Of a stretch of 64,000 nt of DNA, positions 27,671-36,064 are shown in pieces. The translations under genes were made by a program, and so were the position numbers. Where the stretch lies: positions 310,001-374,000 of the forward strand of contig NZ_JADGMI010000005.1 in assembly GCF_015234305.1 (NCBI RefSeq), read 5' to 3'. Each line of letters begins with the position of its first letter. Position 1 is the stretch's first letter. The notes under the pieces are model-generated. The model did no database searches, was not told the origin of the DNA, and was given only the letters and a program-made list of their open reading frames with translations. This stretch comes from Superficieibacter sp. 1612_C1. Lineage in GTDB: Bacteria > Pseudomonadota > Gammaproteobacteria > Enterobacterales > Enterobacteriaceae.

Positions 27671-27782
27671 GGGGATTGGGCCGCTTGGGCGGCCTGGTTG
27701 GGAGGATAGGGCGAAGGCCGCACCGCGATTTACACCATAAGAAATTGAAATAATTAGATTTATAAAAATAAGAAACCACATT

Positions 27783-27803
27783 GTATACTCACATGTATAC
27801 TCA
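27783..27803. promoter_or_regulatory. Integrase arm-type sites, left end
   Basis: Two direct copies, GTATACTCAC (27783-27792) and GTATACTCA (27795-27803), are 12 bp apart. The same sequence recurs beside the integrase gene at 61372-61423. Confidence 0.65.
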
Positions 27804-27836
27804 ACGCGATTCCTTGTGAATACAGCTAGCTAAAAA

Positions 27837-28634
27837 CTACTCTTCATCTTCTTCCACAGGCTCCAGCGCGTCAAGTACGACTCGCACCATGGCAATAGAA
27901 CCAATGCGGATAAAAGCATCTTCTCCATCTTCGTCGGTTAGCATATAACGATCTTTCGTTTCAGGCTCGCACTCCAACTTTTCAAAAAACTCATTCAACT
28001 GACCGATATCATCCGTCTCTTCGTTTTGCGGCGCATCAGGCTCAACGCTAAGCGGAATCACTGGGCCACCGTTCATTAAGGTGATATGGACATTAAAATA
28101 ATCGTCTTCGTAATCATCATCTTCTTCAGCAATGATTGGCGGTAGACCATCAGACAAGAACTGGTGAAATACTACTTCGCGCATATTTAACGCATAGCGA
28201 TACTGGTCCGAGTCAAAGACAAAGAACCGCTCTACATTCGGGCTAGCTGTTTCCTGAAAATAATAATAAAACCTCCGCTTATCCGCAGCAGAAATGGACA
28301 ACAATAAATAGTCCTGCTGCCCCTGTAGCCAGAGTTTTACGGTCCAGAGACCGTTATCCATTTCAATACCGCTTGTGGCTATCGCCTCAAGATCTTCATC
28401 GGTTTTACGGCGCTTTTTGTGAAAGTCGGTAATCAACTGATCGCTTTCCGGGAATACGATATTTAAAGGCTTATCCAGGGCATTGCATATTGCCTGTGCA
28501 AGGCCCAGCTTTGCTGCGACCTTTCCGGTTTCGATACGCTGGATTTGCTGTTGGCTGGTGCCGACCATATACGCCAGCTCGCGTTGGGTGATCGACAATT
28601 GAGTACGAAGCTGTTTGATGTTGTTCTGTAACAT
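27837..28634 (-). CDS. XRE-family helix-turn-helix protein with acidic C-terminus
   Basis: The 265-residue protein has an N-terminal Cro/CI helix-turn-helix (IKQLRTQLSITQRELAYMVGTSQQQIQRIETGK, residues 5-37). The C-terminal 200 residues are acidic, with an EEDDDYEDDY run, and match no domain I know. The ATG at 28634 is preceded by AGAAG. It is the outermost gene at the island's left end. The long effector part suggests a sensor or antitoxin-like regulator rather than a simple repressor. Confidence 0.75.
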   Translation of the reverse strand: MLQNNIKQLRTQLSITQRELAYMVGTSQQQIQRIETGKVAAKLGLAQAICNALDKPLNIVFPESDQLITDFHKKRRKTDEDLEAIATSGIEMDNGLWTVKLWLQGQQDYLLLSISAADKRRFYYYFQETASPNVERFFVFDSDQYRYALNMREVVFHQFLSDGLPPIIAEEDDDYEDDYFNVHITLMNGGPVIPLSVEPDAPQNEETDDIGQLNEFFEKLECEPETKDRYMLTDEDGEDAFIRIGSIAMVRVVLDALEPVEEDEE

Positions 28635-28768
28635 GGCATCGCTCTTCTGATGAGATTGATGACAAGCATTAAAACACAAAAAAGAGTAAATACACATTTA
28701 TGTGTTTTCAAATAAAATTTGACATAAGCATGGAAGATTTGAAAGACCATTCCAAAAGAGAAGACCTT

Positions 28769-29620
28769 TTACACACACTTAGCAGCCAGCATTCCCGGAT
28801 AGTGCTTCGCGATGATATCGTTCAGCTTATCCACCAGATCGGGACGTTTCATGGTGATATGGGCTGTTCCTTTCTGAAAATACTTGATTGTAAACCTCTC
28901 GTCCTCATAACGATTGCTGTGTCTGTTCTCATTGATGTGATCTCCAAGACGGCGGGAGACATCGGCACGGTTGTCTGGAATGGGTTTTCCATCAAGGATC
29001 ATCAACATGCGCTCAAGATCCGCTAACCGATCACGTTGCCAGCCCCAATTAAGTCCAAATCCCCATCTGTCGTATTTCACCAGACCGCTGACAATTATTT
29101 TTGCGCCAAATTTGCAGGGCGAGTTGGTTTTATAGTTCCAGCTCAGACCTTTGAACACGTTAATTACGCCACGCTCAAAAACCTCACCTTTGCTCTGATG
29201 CAGTTGCCTGAACGTGCTCAGTATATTGGCTTTAGAGATCGCCGGAATGTCGTCTTTCTCCAGGCTGTTGTACCACTCGTCACGGGCCTGAGCGTCCATG
29301 AGCGAAATCATTCCTGACCGTTGCATCAAATCCTTCCAGATGCTGCGATCAATATTGCGGGTGATGGCTTTCATCGCCGTTTCTGGTTTCTCCATCAACC
29401 AGCAGTCGTAACGGTATTGCCGCACTCCCCATTCATTCGCTTTGCCCCCGCCAATACTGTCGGTTAGTGCAGAAATATCACTAAGTTGGTGGATAAGGAT
29501 TTCTGTCAGGCTCAACGCTGCATTACGTCCGGTGACGATGCGCTCAATGCTGGTGGAGCAAATCACGTCGGTGTGGTCGGTTAATACTTCGGGTTTGGTG
29601 AGAGTAAGTTCTGACATCAT
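28769..29620 (-). CDS. DUF4942 protein
   Basis: This roughly 283-residue protein is a standard gene of CP4-57-like islands, found downstream of the CbtA/CbeA block. It contains a conserved GKANEWGVRQYRYDCWLMEKPE segment near the N-terminus and FERGVINVFKGLSWNYKTNSP in the middle. The real start is one of two adjacent ATG codons (29620 or 29617) after AAAGGA. The C-terminal half resembles a methyltransferase-associated region in some relatives, but I see no AdoMet motif. Function unknown. Confidence 0.85.
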   Translation of the reverse strand: MMSELTLTKPEVLTDHTDVICSTSIERIVTGRNAALSLTEILIHQLSDISALTDSIGGGKANEWGVRQYRYDCWLMEKPETAMKAITRNIDRSIWKDLMQRSGMISLMDAQARDEWYNSLEKDDIPAISKANILSTFRQLHQSKGEVFERGVINVFKGLSWNYKTNSPCKFGAKIIVSGLVKYDRWGFGLNWGWQRDRLADLERMLMILDGKPIPDNRADVSRRLGDHINENRHSNRYEDERFTIKYFQKGTAHITMKRPDLVDKLNDIIAKHYPGMLAAKCV

Positions 29621-29643
29621 TTTTATTTCCTTTATATAAAGCA

Positions 29644-29671
29644 AAGCGCCAGCCAGTGAGGGCTGGCGCTT
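29644..29671. terminator. Hairpin between DUF957 and DUF4942 genes
   Basis: AAGCGCCAGCC and GGCTGGCGCTT form an 11-bp perfect stem with a 5-6 base loop, followed on the - strand by TGCTTTATAT. It lies 30 bp after the DUF957 stop. Confidence 0.65.
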
Positions 29672-29700
29672 ATACGTGTGTTATGAATATTGTCAGGCGG

Positions 29701-29940
29701 CTAATCAGTTCTGGCATGATGCAGAAGCTGGAGATGACGGAGATCGCGAACGTCCTGACGCGCACGTTCAATCCAGGGCAACAGCACTGCTGAATCGGTG
29801 TTGTCCTCGTCGTTGTCAAAAATAATCTCGCTGCCACAATCGATGTTGTCCTGCAGCCAGCCAATCAGAATATTGAGTGCCGCTTCGGTGGTTAATTCCG
29901 GCAGGTGAAAACCTTGTGGTGATTGTGGTTGTGTTACCAG
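29701..29940 (-). CDS. DUF957 small protein
   Basis: The roughly 79-residue protein has the DUF957 core TTEAALNILIGWLQDNIDCGSEIIFDNDED. The frame has no ATG near the expected N-terminus: the codon before TTEAAL is TTA, and the nearest plausible initiator is CTG at 29938-29940, overlapping the DUF5983 stop. Translation may rely on coupling. It belongs to the CbtA/CbeA operon in related islands. Confidence 0.65.
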   Translation of the reverse strand: MVTQPQSPQGFHLPELTTEAALNILIGWLQDNIDCGSEIIFDNDEDNTDSAVLLPWIERARQDVRDLRHLQLLHHARTD

Positions 29941-30425
29941 TCGAAGGTGGCGAAGCCTGGCAGCACTTCGCCAAAGGCATCCAGATGAACAATACCAGCG
30001 GCGTAGCGACGGATAAGCGTCACCACTAACCGACGGCAGGCTTTCGACAGGCCGAGACGTTTGAGCCGTAAGACCGGAAATGACAACGCGCCCAGGTAGA
30101 GCAGATAACCCGATCCGGTGTACGAAATCCATTCCTGGTCGCCAAAGTCTTCATGCTGGTGCGAAAGGGTATACAGCAGGCTGTTATCAGCTTCGGAGAT
30201 ATGTGCGGTACTGCACTGAATGCCGTTAACGCGGGCGACGGGCGGAAGCGGATCTTCGACAACCAGTTTTCCGGGCTCGTCAGCAACGCGAAGGGAATAA
30301 CCGTTGTCACAGACCACATCGATCAGCGCAGCCAGTTCAATGCCGTCAATATCCACAGCAATCCGGCCCGCATTCAGGGCCAGAACGTTGATGACATCAG
30401 CTTCTACCGTCAGGGATAACTTCAT
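29934..30425 (-). CDS. DUF5983 protein
   Basis: A 163-residue product of the gene that normally follows cbtA in CP4-type islands, containing [28 protein letters not shown] and GFATFDW at its two ends. Its ATG overlaps the cbtA stop codon by four bases, so it is translationally coupled to the toxin gene. No function is assigned to the family. Confidence 0.82.
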   Translation of the reverse strand: MKLSLTVEADVINVLALNAGRIAVDIDGIELAALIDVVCDNGYSLRVADEPGKLVVEDPLPPVARVNGIQCSTAHISEADNSLLYTLSHQHEDFGDQEWISYTGSGYLLYLGALSFPVLRLKRLGLSKACRRLVVTLIRRYAAGIVHLDAFGEVLPGFATFDW

Positions 30426-30811
30426 TGCTGCACCCCACGGTATTTGCCGGTGGTGATATCGGTCACCACTTTGTAGCCGTTGCGGGTCATCAGCCCGGTG
30501 GCTTTGCGGGCGCGGAGAATATCGATACGGGTGAGAAGCGGCGACTGTGTTTCGGCACTGAAGCCGTGACGATCGGTGCGAACCAAATCGTATTTTTCCA
30601 CAATAAAATTCACGGCGTCGCACAGTGATATACCGGCGTCAATATGCTCCTGAATCACGCCATCGTTGCCGAAAGGTGTGTCGTTGAGCGTGAGACCGTA
30701 GTGGCGGTCCAGCAGGTGGCTCAGTAGGCGCTGCCACACGGCAATCGGTGACACAGGCGATAACCGCTCAATCTCAGCGGCCCGTTTTGCGGATACAGGA
30801 TAAATTTTCAT
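30422..30811 (-). CDS. cbtA: CbtA-family toxin
   Basis: The 129-residue toxin of the type IV CbtA/YkfI/YpjF family acts in the cytoplasm on the FtsZ and MreB cytoskeleton and blocks division and elongation. The family core [47 protein letters not shown] is intact, as is [15 protein letters not shown]. The cognate CbeA gene is 51 bp upstream. It is slightly longer than E. coli CbtA because of a variant N-terminus. Confidence 0.92.
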   Translation of the reverse strand: MKIYPVSAKRAAEIERLSPVSPIAVWQRLLSHLLDRHYGLTLNDTPFGNDGVIQEHIDAGISLCDAVNFIVEKYDLVRTDRHGFSAETQSPLLTRIDILRARKATGLMTRNGYKVVTDITTGKYRGVQQ

Positions 30812-30862
30812 TGTTGGATCTCTTTGTTGATAGGTAAAAACGAGGGTAAGCAGGAAGAAGGT

Positions 30863-31222
30863 TTACGCGGTTGCAGCTGGCGTGGGATAAATCGCCAGGT
30901 ACACGTAACCATGCGATCCGAGGGTGTCCGCCTCGCATACCAGCCCTTTTGCGTAGAACGTGACGCAGTGCTGATGGCGGGGATTGAGTTCACCGGAAAC
31001 CAGCATTAATTCCAGCTGTTTGAGCAGAACCGGAAACGCCTGATCGAGATGGCGTAAATCCGCCTTGCTGAACGTTCCGGTGATGCTGGCGCGGTCAGCC
31101 AGGTAGTAAAGCCGGTTGCCCTCCTGCACCAGTCGTGCGCCAAAGCACGGCGTGACGGTGGGTTTAAGCCCCCACCAGGGTTCGGCAATATCATGGTTTG
31201 CTACATTTGTTGTGTTCTGCAT
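30863..31222 (-). CDS. cbeA: CbeA-family antitoxin (YeeU/YfjZ)
   Basis: The 119-residue antitoxin of the type IV pair promotes FtsZ/MreB bundling rather than binding the toxin. The family motif PWWGLKPTVTPCFGARLVQEGNRLYYLADRA is present, followed by LDQAFPVLLKQLELMLVSGELNPRHQH. It lies directly upstream of cbtA and downstream of the DUF987 gene, the standard yeeT-cbeA-cbtA order. Confidence 0.92.
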   Translation of the reverse strand: MQNTTNVANHDIAEPWWGLKPTVTPCFGARLVQEGNRLYYLADRASITGTFSKADLRHLDQAFPVLLKQLELMLVSGELNPRHQHCVTFYAKGLVCEADTLGSHGYVYLAIYPTPAATA

Positions 31223-31244
31223 TTAAGTAATCCTTAACGATGCG

Positions 31245-31466
31245 TTAATTCAGGGTAACGCTGCGCAATACGACATACGGGCCGTTGCGGTTCTGACGCC
31301 GTTCTGCGAAGACGGCCAGCACACCGCTGATATCCTGGACCTCCCGCCCGGCATAGTGGCAGACGCTGCCAGACCATTTATATTTACCCGTGCACAAGCG
31401 AAACAATCGGGACTGCGGATGCTGGCGGTATATTGTCATTGCCTGACGTTTGCTGATGATTTTCAT
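31245..31466 (-). CDS. DUF987 (YeeT-like) protein
   Basis: The 73-residue DUF987 protein begins MKIISKRQAMTIYRQHP and matches YeeT, the gene always found between radC and cbeA in these islands. It is basic and tyrosine-rich, with no recognised catalytic motif. Function unknown. Confidence 0.85.
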   Translation of the reverse strand: MKIISKRQAMTIYRQHPQSRLFRLCTGKYKWSGSVCHYAGREVQDISGVLAVFAERRQNRNGPYVVLRSVTLN

Positions 31467-31477
31467 CCCATTTCTCC

Positions 31478-31957
31478 TCAGAGCCAGCCACGTTCAGAAA
31501 ACGAGGTGATCTCCATACCGCCCACTACCAGGTGATCCAGAAGACGAATATCGACCAGTTCCAGTGCGGCTCGCAGGCGTTCTATAATGTTACGGTCTGC
31601 CTGGCTGGGTTCCGCCTCCCCGGAGGGATGGCAATGAGCGACAATGATTGCGGCGCAGTTATGCTTCAGACCGGATTTCACCACTTCACGGGGATGGACC
31701 TGCGTATGGTTGATGGTACCTGTGAAGAGCGTTTCGTGGGCTATGAGGCGATGCTGGTTATCGAGGAAGAGTGCGGTAAATTCTTCGCGCTCCAGTGAGG
31801 CAAGTTAAAGACGCAGCCAGTCGCGGACCGTATTACTGGACGTAAATGACGCGCCGGGTTCGCGTAGCTGGCATTCCAGCAGGATTAATGCTTTCCTGAC
31901 CGTCTGCTGGTCGGCAGGGGCTAATTCACGGGCAAACAGCGGTAACTGTTGTTCCAT
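31478..31957 (-). pseudogene. RadC-family (YeeS/YfjY-like) gene with an in-frame TAA
   Basis: The ATG at 31957 opens a reading frame whose product resembles YeeS for 50 codons and then meets TAA (31805-31807). The same frame continues past it without further stops to 31478, giving [20 protein letters not shown] and the JAB/MPN metal motif [15 protein letters not shown]. One nonsense change thus splits a 160-codon gene. A GTG at 31684 could restart a short C-terminal piece holding the JAB motif. Confidence 0.85.
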
Positions 31958-31968
31958 AGCGGCTGACC

Positions 31969-32448
31969 TCAGTCGATGATGTGCATGATGGCGTTACATT
32001 CTGCGTGGTTCAGCGCGTAGTCCCGCAGGCGGTAGTAGTGCTCCGTCATGGCATCGCATTCGGTGCGCATGGCGTGGTGGCTGTAAGTCATCAGACAAGC
32101 TGCTATCCCGGCTGCTTCAGCGCTGAGCTCACCGCCATTGCCGTTCATGGTGCTGAACAGCGACCAGGGCTCATTGCTGTCATCGTCAGCTTCCAGGGCC
32201 ATAAACGCGCCGCCGTTGCTGAGCGTATAAAAATTCCAGATACCCCCGCTGTAGGCCGCGCAGAAGCGGTCCATCCAGGCGAAGACGGTGGGTTCTAAAG
32301 TGATCCACTGCGGTATGCTGCCGAAGTGTTGCGGCCAGAAGTCCACACGCTGTTCGTCCGGTACGAGCGTGGCGGTCAGTGTGGAGGCTTCATCGGTAGA
32401 TTTCGGACGTAACAGTTTGTTATCGTTAAGGTTGATAATGTCGGCCAT
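31969..32448 (-). CDS. ArdB/KlcA-family antirestriction protein
   Basis: A 159-residue member of the ArdB/KlcA (YfjX) family, which shields incoming DNA from type I restriction without mimicking DNA. Family motifs are VDFWPQHFGSIPQWITLEP, GGIWNFYTLSNGGAFMA and ACLMTYSHHAMRTECD. The ATG at 32448 follows AAAAGGAAC; an upstream in-frame ATG has poorer context. It is notable that the same island also carries a complete type I restriction system. Confidence 0.9.
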   Translation of the reverse strand: MADIINLNDNKLLRPKSTDEASTLTATLVPDEQRVDFWPQHFGSIPQWITLEPTVFAWMDRFCAAYSGGIWNFYTLSNGGAFMALEADDDSNEPWSLFSTMNGNGGELSAEAAGIAACLMTYSHHAMRTECDAMTEHYYRLRDYALNHAECNAIMHIID

Positions 32449-32540
32449 GTCAGTTGTTCCTTTTGTAGAGGTCATACGCGCACTCCCTCCGGGCAGGTGG
32501 CGTGTAAGTCGTGTGATTTTTGGGTAACATGCGTGTTGTG

Positions 32541-32801
32541 TTACCGGCAGGTGATATCTGCAGGAGGTACGTTCAGATGTAACTGTGGGCAGGACTGCGC
32601 ATAGCCATCCTCATCACAACGTGATGGCCAGTGGCCTTCAGGAAGACTTAACTGGCAGAGGCTGAGCTCACCGGGTCGGTAGAGAAGATGTGAGCACCAG
32701 GCGCACAGGTCGTCGTCAGAGACGGAACGGCAACCTGTCCGGTGGGTCAGTGAAAGCGGATATGGCGCCACCTGAATCACTCCCTCGGGAATACGTGGCA
32801 T
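32541..32801 (-). CDS. Small cysteine-rich island protein
   Basis: This 86-residue protein has eight cysteines, including a CAWC pair, TGCRS and DITCR at the C-terminus, suggesting metal binding. Its ATG overlaps the DUF932 stop codon by one base, so the two are coupled. I do not recognise the family. Confidence 0.6.
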   Translation of the reverse strand: MPRIPEGVIQVAPYPLSLTHRTGCRSVSDDDLCAWCSHLLYRPGELSLCQLSLPEGHWPSRCDEDGYAQSCPQLHLNVPPADITCR

Positions 32802-33619
32802 TACTTCAGCGTCTCCAGCAGACTTTCCGCCATCACCCAGAGCGCCCTGTTTAACTTAACGTCACCCTCTATGCCGTTAACTGCACGGGTGTGAGTACGT
32901 TTTCCCTGTGCGGTGCGTCCGCTCAGACCTCCTTTGAGCAAAGACTCCTGAATGCGGTTATAGATGGTCCACAGGTCGTCCTGCCGGTCCTCATAGCGAC
33001 GTGGTGTCAGTATCTGAGCAGCAGTCACCGGCTGGTGCTCTTCCCCAAAGCGGTACGTCAGTGCGGCGTTCGCCAGGGCGTGTTGTGCAGGTGGTGGTAA
33101 CAGCAGCGACTGCATGGCGTCACGTTTCTCTTCCACCCGATCAAAGACGCTGAGCACTTCATAAGCCCCCTCAATCACTTTCCCGGCCACATCGCCACGA
33201 TGCGGCACGCGAATTTCACCGAACGACTGTCCGCAGACGAGTCCGTTGGTGCAGATGGCTCTAAACAGCCCTGGCAGCATCTGATATGAGCTGGAGCCAT
33301 CGTGCGAGTTGAGCAAAATGATCTCCGGTGCCTGCTGACCGGTTATCTGGCCGGTACGACGCAGGCGCAGCAGGTGTTTAGTGTGCTCGCGGCGGCCCGG
33401 GTCTCGTACGCGTGACTGGCAGGCGAAGAAGGGTTCAAAGCCTTCACGTTGAAGATTTTCGAGCAGAGTGATGGTGGGGATATAAGCGTATTTTTCGCTC
33501 CTGGATCCGTGGCGATCTTCACTGAAGACACTGGGAACGACCTGCATCAGTTCGTCACGGGTTAAGGGGCGGTCGCGGCGGATCTGGTTTGTCCGCCCAA
33601 AACGGCTGGCTAGTTTCAT
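32801..33619 (-). CDS. DUF932 protein (YfjQ/YafZ-like)
   Basis: The 272-residue member of the DUF932 (phage/plasmid-like) family matches YfjQ/YafZ of E. coli CP4 prophages. Recognisable parts are VPSVFSEDRHGSRSEKYAYIPT near the N-terminus, LNSHDGSSSYQMLPGLFRAICTNGLV in the middle and a Ser/Arg-rich end. The family is conserved on plasmids and islands, but its biochemical role is unknown. Confidence 0.88.
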   Translation of the reverse strand: MKLASRFGRTNQIRRDRPLTRDELMQVVPSVFSEDRHGSRSEKYAYIPTITLLENLQREGFEPFFACQSRVRDPGRREHTKHLLRLRRTGQITGQQAPEIILLNSHDGSSSYQMLPGLFRAICTNGLVCGQSFGEIRVPHRGDVAGKVIEGAYEVLSVFDRVEEKRDAMQSLLLPPPAQHALANAALTYRFGEEHQPVTAAQILTPRRYEDRQDDLWTIYNRIQESLLKGGLSGRTAQGKRTHTRAVNGIEGDVKLNRALWVMAESLLETLK

Positions 33620-33653
33620 GGTTAATACCTCTGTGATTGCTTAAACGGCATAA

Positions 33654-33685
33654 ACAAAAAAGCCATGCTCCTAAAGGAACATGGC
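33654..33685 (-). terminator. Rho-independent terminator between DUF905 and DUF932 genes
   Basis: On the - strand GCCATG-TTCC/GGAG-CATGGC forms a stem with a TTTA loop (33662-33685), then a TTTTTTG tract. It lies after the DUF905 gene and about 40 bp before the DUF932 start. Confidence 0.8.
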
Positions 33686-33723
33686 CTGTTGGTGGGGTTG
33701 CTGGTGGGGTGAGCGATGGCGCG

Positions 33724-33957
33724 TCAGTGCCGGGGGATCCCGTGGCTGAGCAGGTAGCGGTTAAACCAATACCCGGCGCTGGCTTCAAAATTCCACGCCC
33801 GCCAGATCAATGTCCCCTCGCTGTCACGGATGACCAGCCGAAAATGCGTCCCCTGGTCGTCTTCAATGGAGACGTTCTGGTACGCCGACACGATGACCTC
33901 AGCCTGCCTGCGGGTAAATGGGCCGGACGGTAGTGGGATATCGTCAGTGTTGAGCAT
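33724..33957 (-). CDS. DUF905 protein
   Basis: A 77-residue DUF905 protein with [33 protein letters not shown] and the WRAWNFE segment. The ATG at 33957 is chosen because AGGAG lies six bases upstream. It is a small island backbone gene found in the same place in related elements. Function unknown. Confidence 0.82.
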   Translation of the reverse strand: MLNTDDIPLPSGPFTRRQAEVIVSAYQNVSIEDDQGTHFRLVIRDSEGTLIWRAWNFEASAGYWFNRYLLSHGIPRH

Positions 33958-33980
33958 CGTCATCTCCTGATAAGCGTCAT

Positions 33981-34013
33981 AAAACAAAATGCCCCGCTCA
34001 GTGAGCAGGGCAT
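33981..34013 (-). terminator. Rho-independent terminator upstream of the DUF905 gene
   Basis: On the - strand ATGCCC-T-GCTC / GAGC-G-GGGCAT forms a stem with an ACT loop, followed by TTTTGTTTT. It overlaps the stop codon of the preceding small gene. Confidence 0.78.
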
Positions 34014-34229
34014 CAGTGGGTTAAGTGTGTCGCGATGAGTTGCAGTATCTGCTCCATGAGCGCCGTGATTAAGGCCGCTACCAGCAGGGTTGCCGTCTGC
34101 CTGGCGATATCAATGCTGTCTTCGTCGTAGCCTTCTTCGCGGAAGTGGTTTTCCGCAAACTGCTGTGCCCAACTGCTGACGCAGGGTGCTGAACATCATT
34201 TTCATTAATGTCATTGGGTTAAATCTCAT
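34013..34229 (-). pseudogene. Small backbone gene with a +1 frameshift
   Basis: The ATG at 34229 opens MRFNPMTLMKMMFSTLRQQL. Removing one G from the GGG at about 34170 joins this frame to AQQFAENHFREEGYDEDSIDIARQTATLLVAALITALMEQ, which ends at a TGA exactly at the next terminator. The two halves together would make a 71-residue protein with a C-terminal hydrophobic helix. The downstream half has no start of its own, so the gene is probably inactive, unless the base is a sequencing error. Confidence 0.6.
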
Positions 34230-34299
34230 GGGGAGAGCACCCGGACGGATTTGGGGCATTCTGGGATGCCCCTGCCGGGTAAATAAGAGAGGAACGATG

Positions 34300-34812
34300 T
34301 TACTGCGGTGACGGTGATTCCGGCGGCACGGGGACCTGACCATGAATAATCCGGTGTTTCGCCAGCGCCTGTGGCATGTCGTTAATGCAGTATGTAATGT
34401 AGAAGACGTTAAAGGCGACGGTCCAGAACGCGTTCATTCTGAGGTCGAAGCGGAAGGTGTTCAGCGCATAGTGACGCAGCGCGGCTCTGGCCTTAAAGGC
34501 CCAGACGATGTACATCACGCCACAGGAGAGCGACAGAATGCCGCTTAAGGCCAGCAGCGTATCGCTGCCCGTGTCGTACCCTGCCAGGTCTGGTGAGGCC
34601 ATGACGCCGAACTGTCGCCCGAGTCCAAAGCAGACGGCCAGCCAGATAACGAAGATATCGCTGCTCACCGGAAAACCGGTGGTGTCGCTGATAATCTGCT
34701 GTTTTCGGTACAGCCAGAGCAGCGGCCAGATGCCGCAGGTGGCGACGGTGAGTAGTACAAAATGCAGGGTCGGGGTTGCCAGGCGCTGGCTGAGGGTGGC
34801 GATGTCGGTCAT
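34300..34812 (-). CDS. DUF4234-like inner-membrane protein
   Basis: A 170-residue membrane protein. Four hydrophobic segments are visible, the first being FVLLTVATCGIWPLLWLYR, a pattern seen in DUF4234 proteins, and the last FWTVAFNVFYITYCIND. The ATG at 34812 follows AAGGA; an upstream ATG in the same frame is less likely. It begins the envelope-directed block 34.3-36.6 kb. Function unknown. Confidence 0.7.
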   Translation of the reverse strand: MTDIATLSQRLATPTLHFVLLTVATCGIWPLLWLYRKQQIISDTTGFPVSSDIFVIWLAVCFGLGRQFGVMASPDLAGYDTGSDTLLALSGILSLSCGVMYIVWAFKARAALRHYALNTFRFDLRMNAFWTVAFNVFYITYCINDMPQALAKHRIIHGQVPVPPESPSPQ

Positions 34813-34872
34813 ATCGTGTTTTTCCTTAATGAGTTGAGCTGTGAAAAATGGAGATATCATGCTGAACGGCGA

Positions 34873-35349
34873 CTACCCGGCGGTGAGTGTCGTGCATTCG
34901 GGCATATCAGCCAGAACCTTGTGGACGTTGCCGGCCGAAGGGGTAAAATGCCCCACTTTTTTGTCGTTGACGTAAACGTCAAATGACGTTGCCTTTCTGA
35001 TGGCATCAATGAACGACAGCCAGGCGTTATCGCCGTTACGCCAGCCGAGAGAGGATGGCAACGGGAACGGCTGGTCATCCGTGACGACGGTGATGGCGGT
35101 TTTCTCATCCTGTGAATCGGCACCGCTGCCGTTGCCGTCAGGCAGGGTGAGCATGACGTGATGCTGCAGGATATTCTGGTCGTCAGGGTTGCCGGTGCAG
35201 TTCAGGTTCAGCATCACGTTTTCCGGGCTGGTGATGATGTATTCGGTCACCCCCATACCGAAACCGCTGCTCCACATATTGGGGACAGCCTGTGCCGACA
35301 TGGCAAAGGTCAGTAATCCTGCTGACAGGATGGCGTGCATGAATCGCAT
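34873..35349 (-). CDS. Secreted IrmA-like protein
   Basis: The 158-residue protein has a clear signal peptide (residues 1-21, LLTFAMSAQA then VPNMW). The mature part is beta-rich with two cysteines, GVTEYIITSPENVMLNLNCTGNPDDQ and a C-terminal DMPECTTL that can form one disulfide. Size, export signal and island position fit the IrmA family, small secreted fibronectin-III-like proteins of pathogenic E. coli that bind interleukin receptors. I recall the family from context more than from residue identity, so the name is tentative. Confidence 0.55.
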   Translation of the reverse strand: MRFMHAILSAGLLTFAMSAQAVPNMWSSGFGMGVTEYIITSPENVMLNLNCTGNPDDQNILQHHVMLTLPDGNGSGADSQDEKTAITVVTDDQPFPLPSSLGWRNGDNAWLSFIDAIRKATSFDVYVNDKKVGHFTPSAGNVHKVLADMPECTTLTAG

Positions 35350-35395
35350 GGTGTTTTTCCTTCTGAGTTAAAAATGTTGTTGAGGGGCAGTCCTG

Positions 35396-35707
35396 TTACA
35401 TGAGTTGTTTACCCACGGCGATAAGTCCGGCCAGCCAGCCGATACACTGTGGGCCTGCGAGCCAGAACAGGCGGGCCTTGAGCAGCCCGGTCATCCCTTC
35501 GCGGGTGTATACCGCGTCCGGCATCAGCCACAGTCGAAGCGCTGCGCCAACTGTCATACCGGCACCTGGCCCCAGCGTCATCCAGAACAGGTACCCCATC
35601 CCCTGACCAAAGCTACGAATTTCGCCGGTACTCCCGAACACGTTAAACAGCACGACCACAAGCGCGATGGCGAAGGCAATCGCGAAATATTTAATGACAA
35701 GAGCCAT
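35396..35707 (-). CDS. Small inner-membrane protein
   Basis: The 103-residue protein has an N-terminal helix (residues 5-24, IKYFAIAFAIALVVVLFNVF) and two more hydrophobic segments (GMGYLFWMTLGPGAGMTVGAAL and LFWLAGPQCIGWLAGLIAVG). I do not recognise the family. It is encoded between a lipoprotein and a secreted-protein gene in the same direction and may act with them in the envelope. Confidence 0.65.
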   Translation of the reverse strand: MALVIKYFAIAFAIALVVVLFNVFGSTGEIRSFGQGMGYLFWMTLGPGAGMTVGAALRLWLMPDAVYTREGMTGLLKARLFWLAGPQCIGWLAGLIAVGKQLM

Positions 35708-35719
35708 GTTCAGATTTCC

Positions 35720-36019
35720 TTATTTTCTGCACTGCTGAGCGGCACTCAGCATGTTGTCCATGAAACGTGGTGGGACATAACCGTACTGCTGGTTCATCCT
35801 GAGCAACTCGCCGTGGGGGTATTTCGTCAGCAGGATGTCGTAAACGCAGCCACAAATAGCGGTGGTGCCGCCACCGGATTTACAGCCCCGGATAAACTCG
35901 CTTTCGGCTTTGGATTTTTCGTCGCCGCAGCCGCTGAGTGCCACAACAGAGAGCAGCAGGCAGAGTACGGACAAAACGGGGGCCGGGTGGCGCGAACCAC
36001 CAGAGAGGGAAATATTCAT
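35720..36019 (-). CDS. Small lipoprotein
   Basis: The 99-residue protein carries a lipobox, VVALSGC, with the lipidated cysteine at residue 31, followed by GDEKSKAES. There is no Asp at +2, so sorting to the outer membrane is likely. The mature part has a CxC pair (ICGCVYD) and two further cysteines, enough for disulfides. Family unknown. Confidence 0.72.
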   Translation of the reverse strand: MNISLSGGSRHPAPVLSVLCLLLSVVALSGCGDEKSKAESEFIRGCKSGGGTTAICGCVYDILLTKYPHGELLRMNQQYGYVPPRFMDNMLSAAQQCRK

Positions 36020-36064
36020 GAAAACGTCCTGGAATAAGCAGAGGGTTGAGTTTGATTAAACTGG

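Noticed and set aside
27837-28634. Phage CI repressor controlling a prophage
   Set aside because: No phage structural or lytic genes are present, and the long acidic C-terminus has no peptidase motif.
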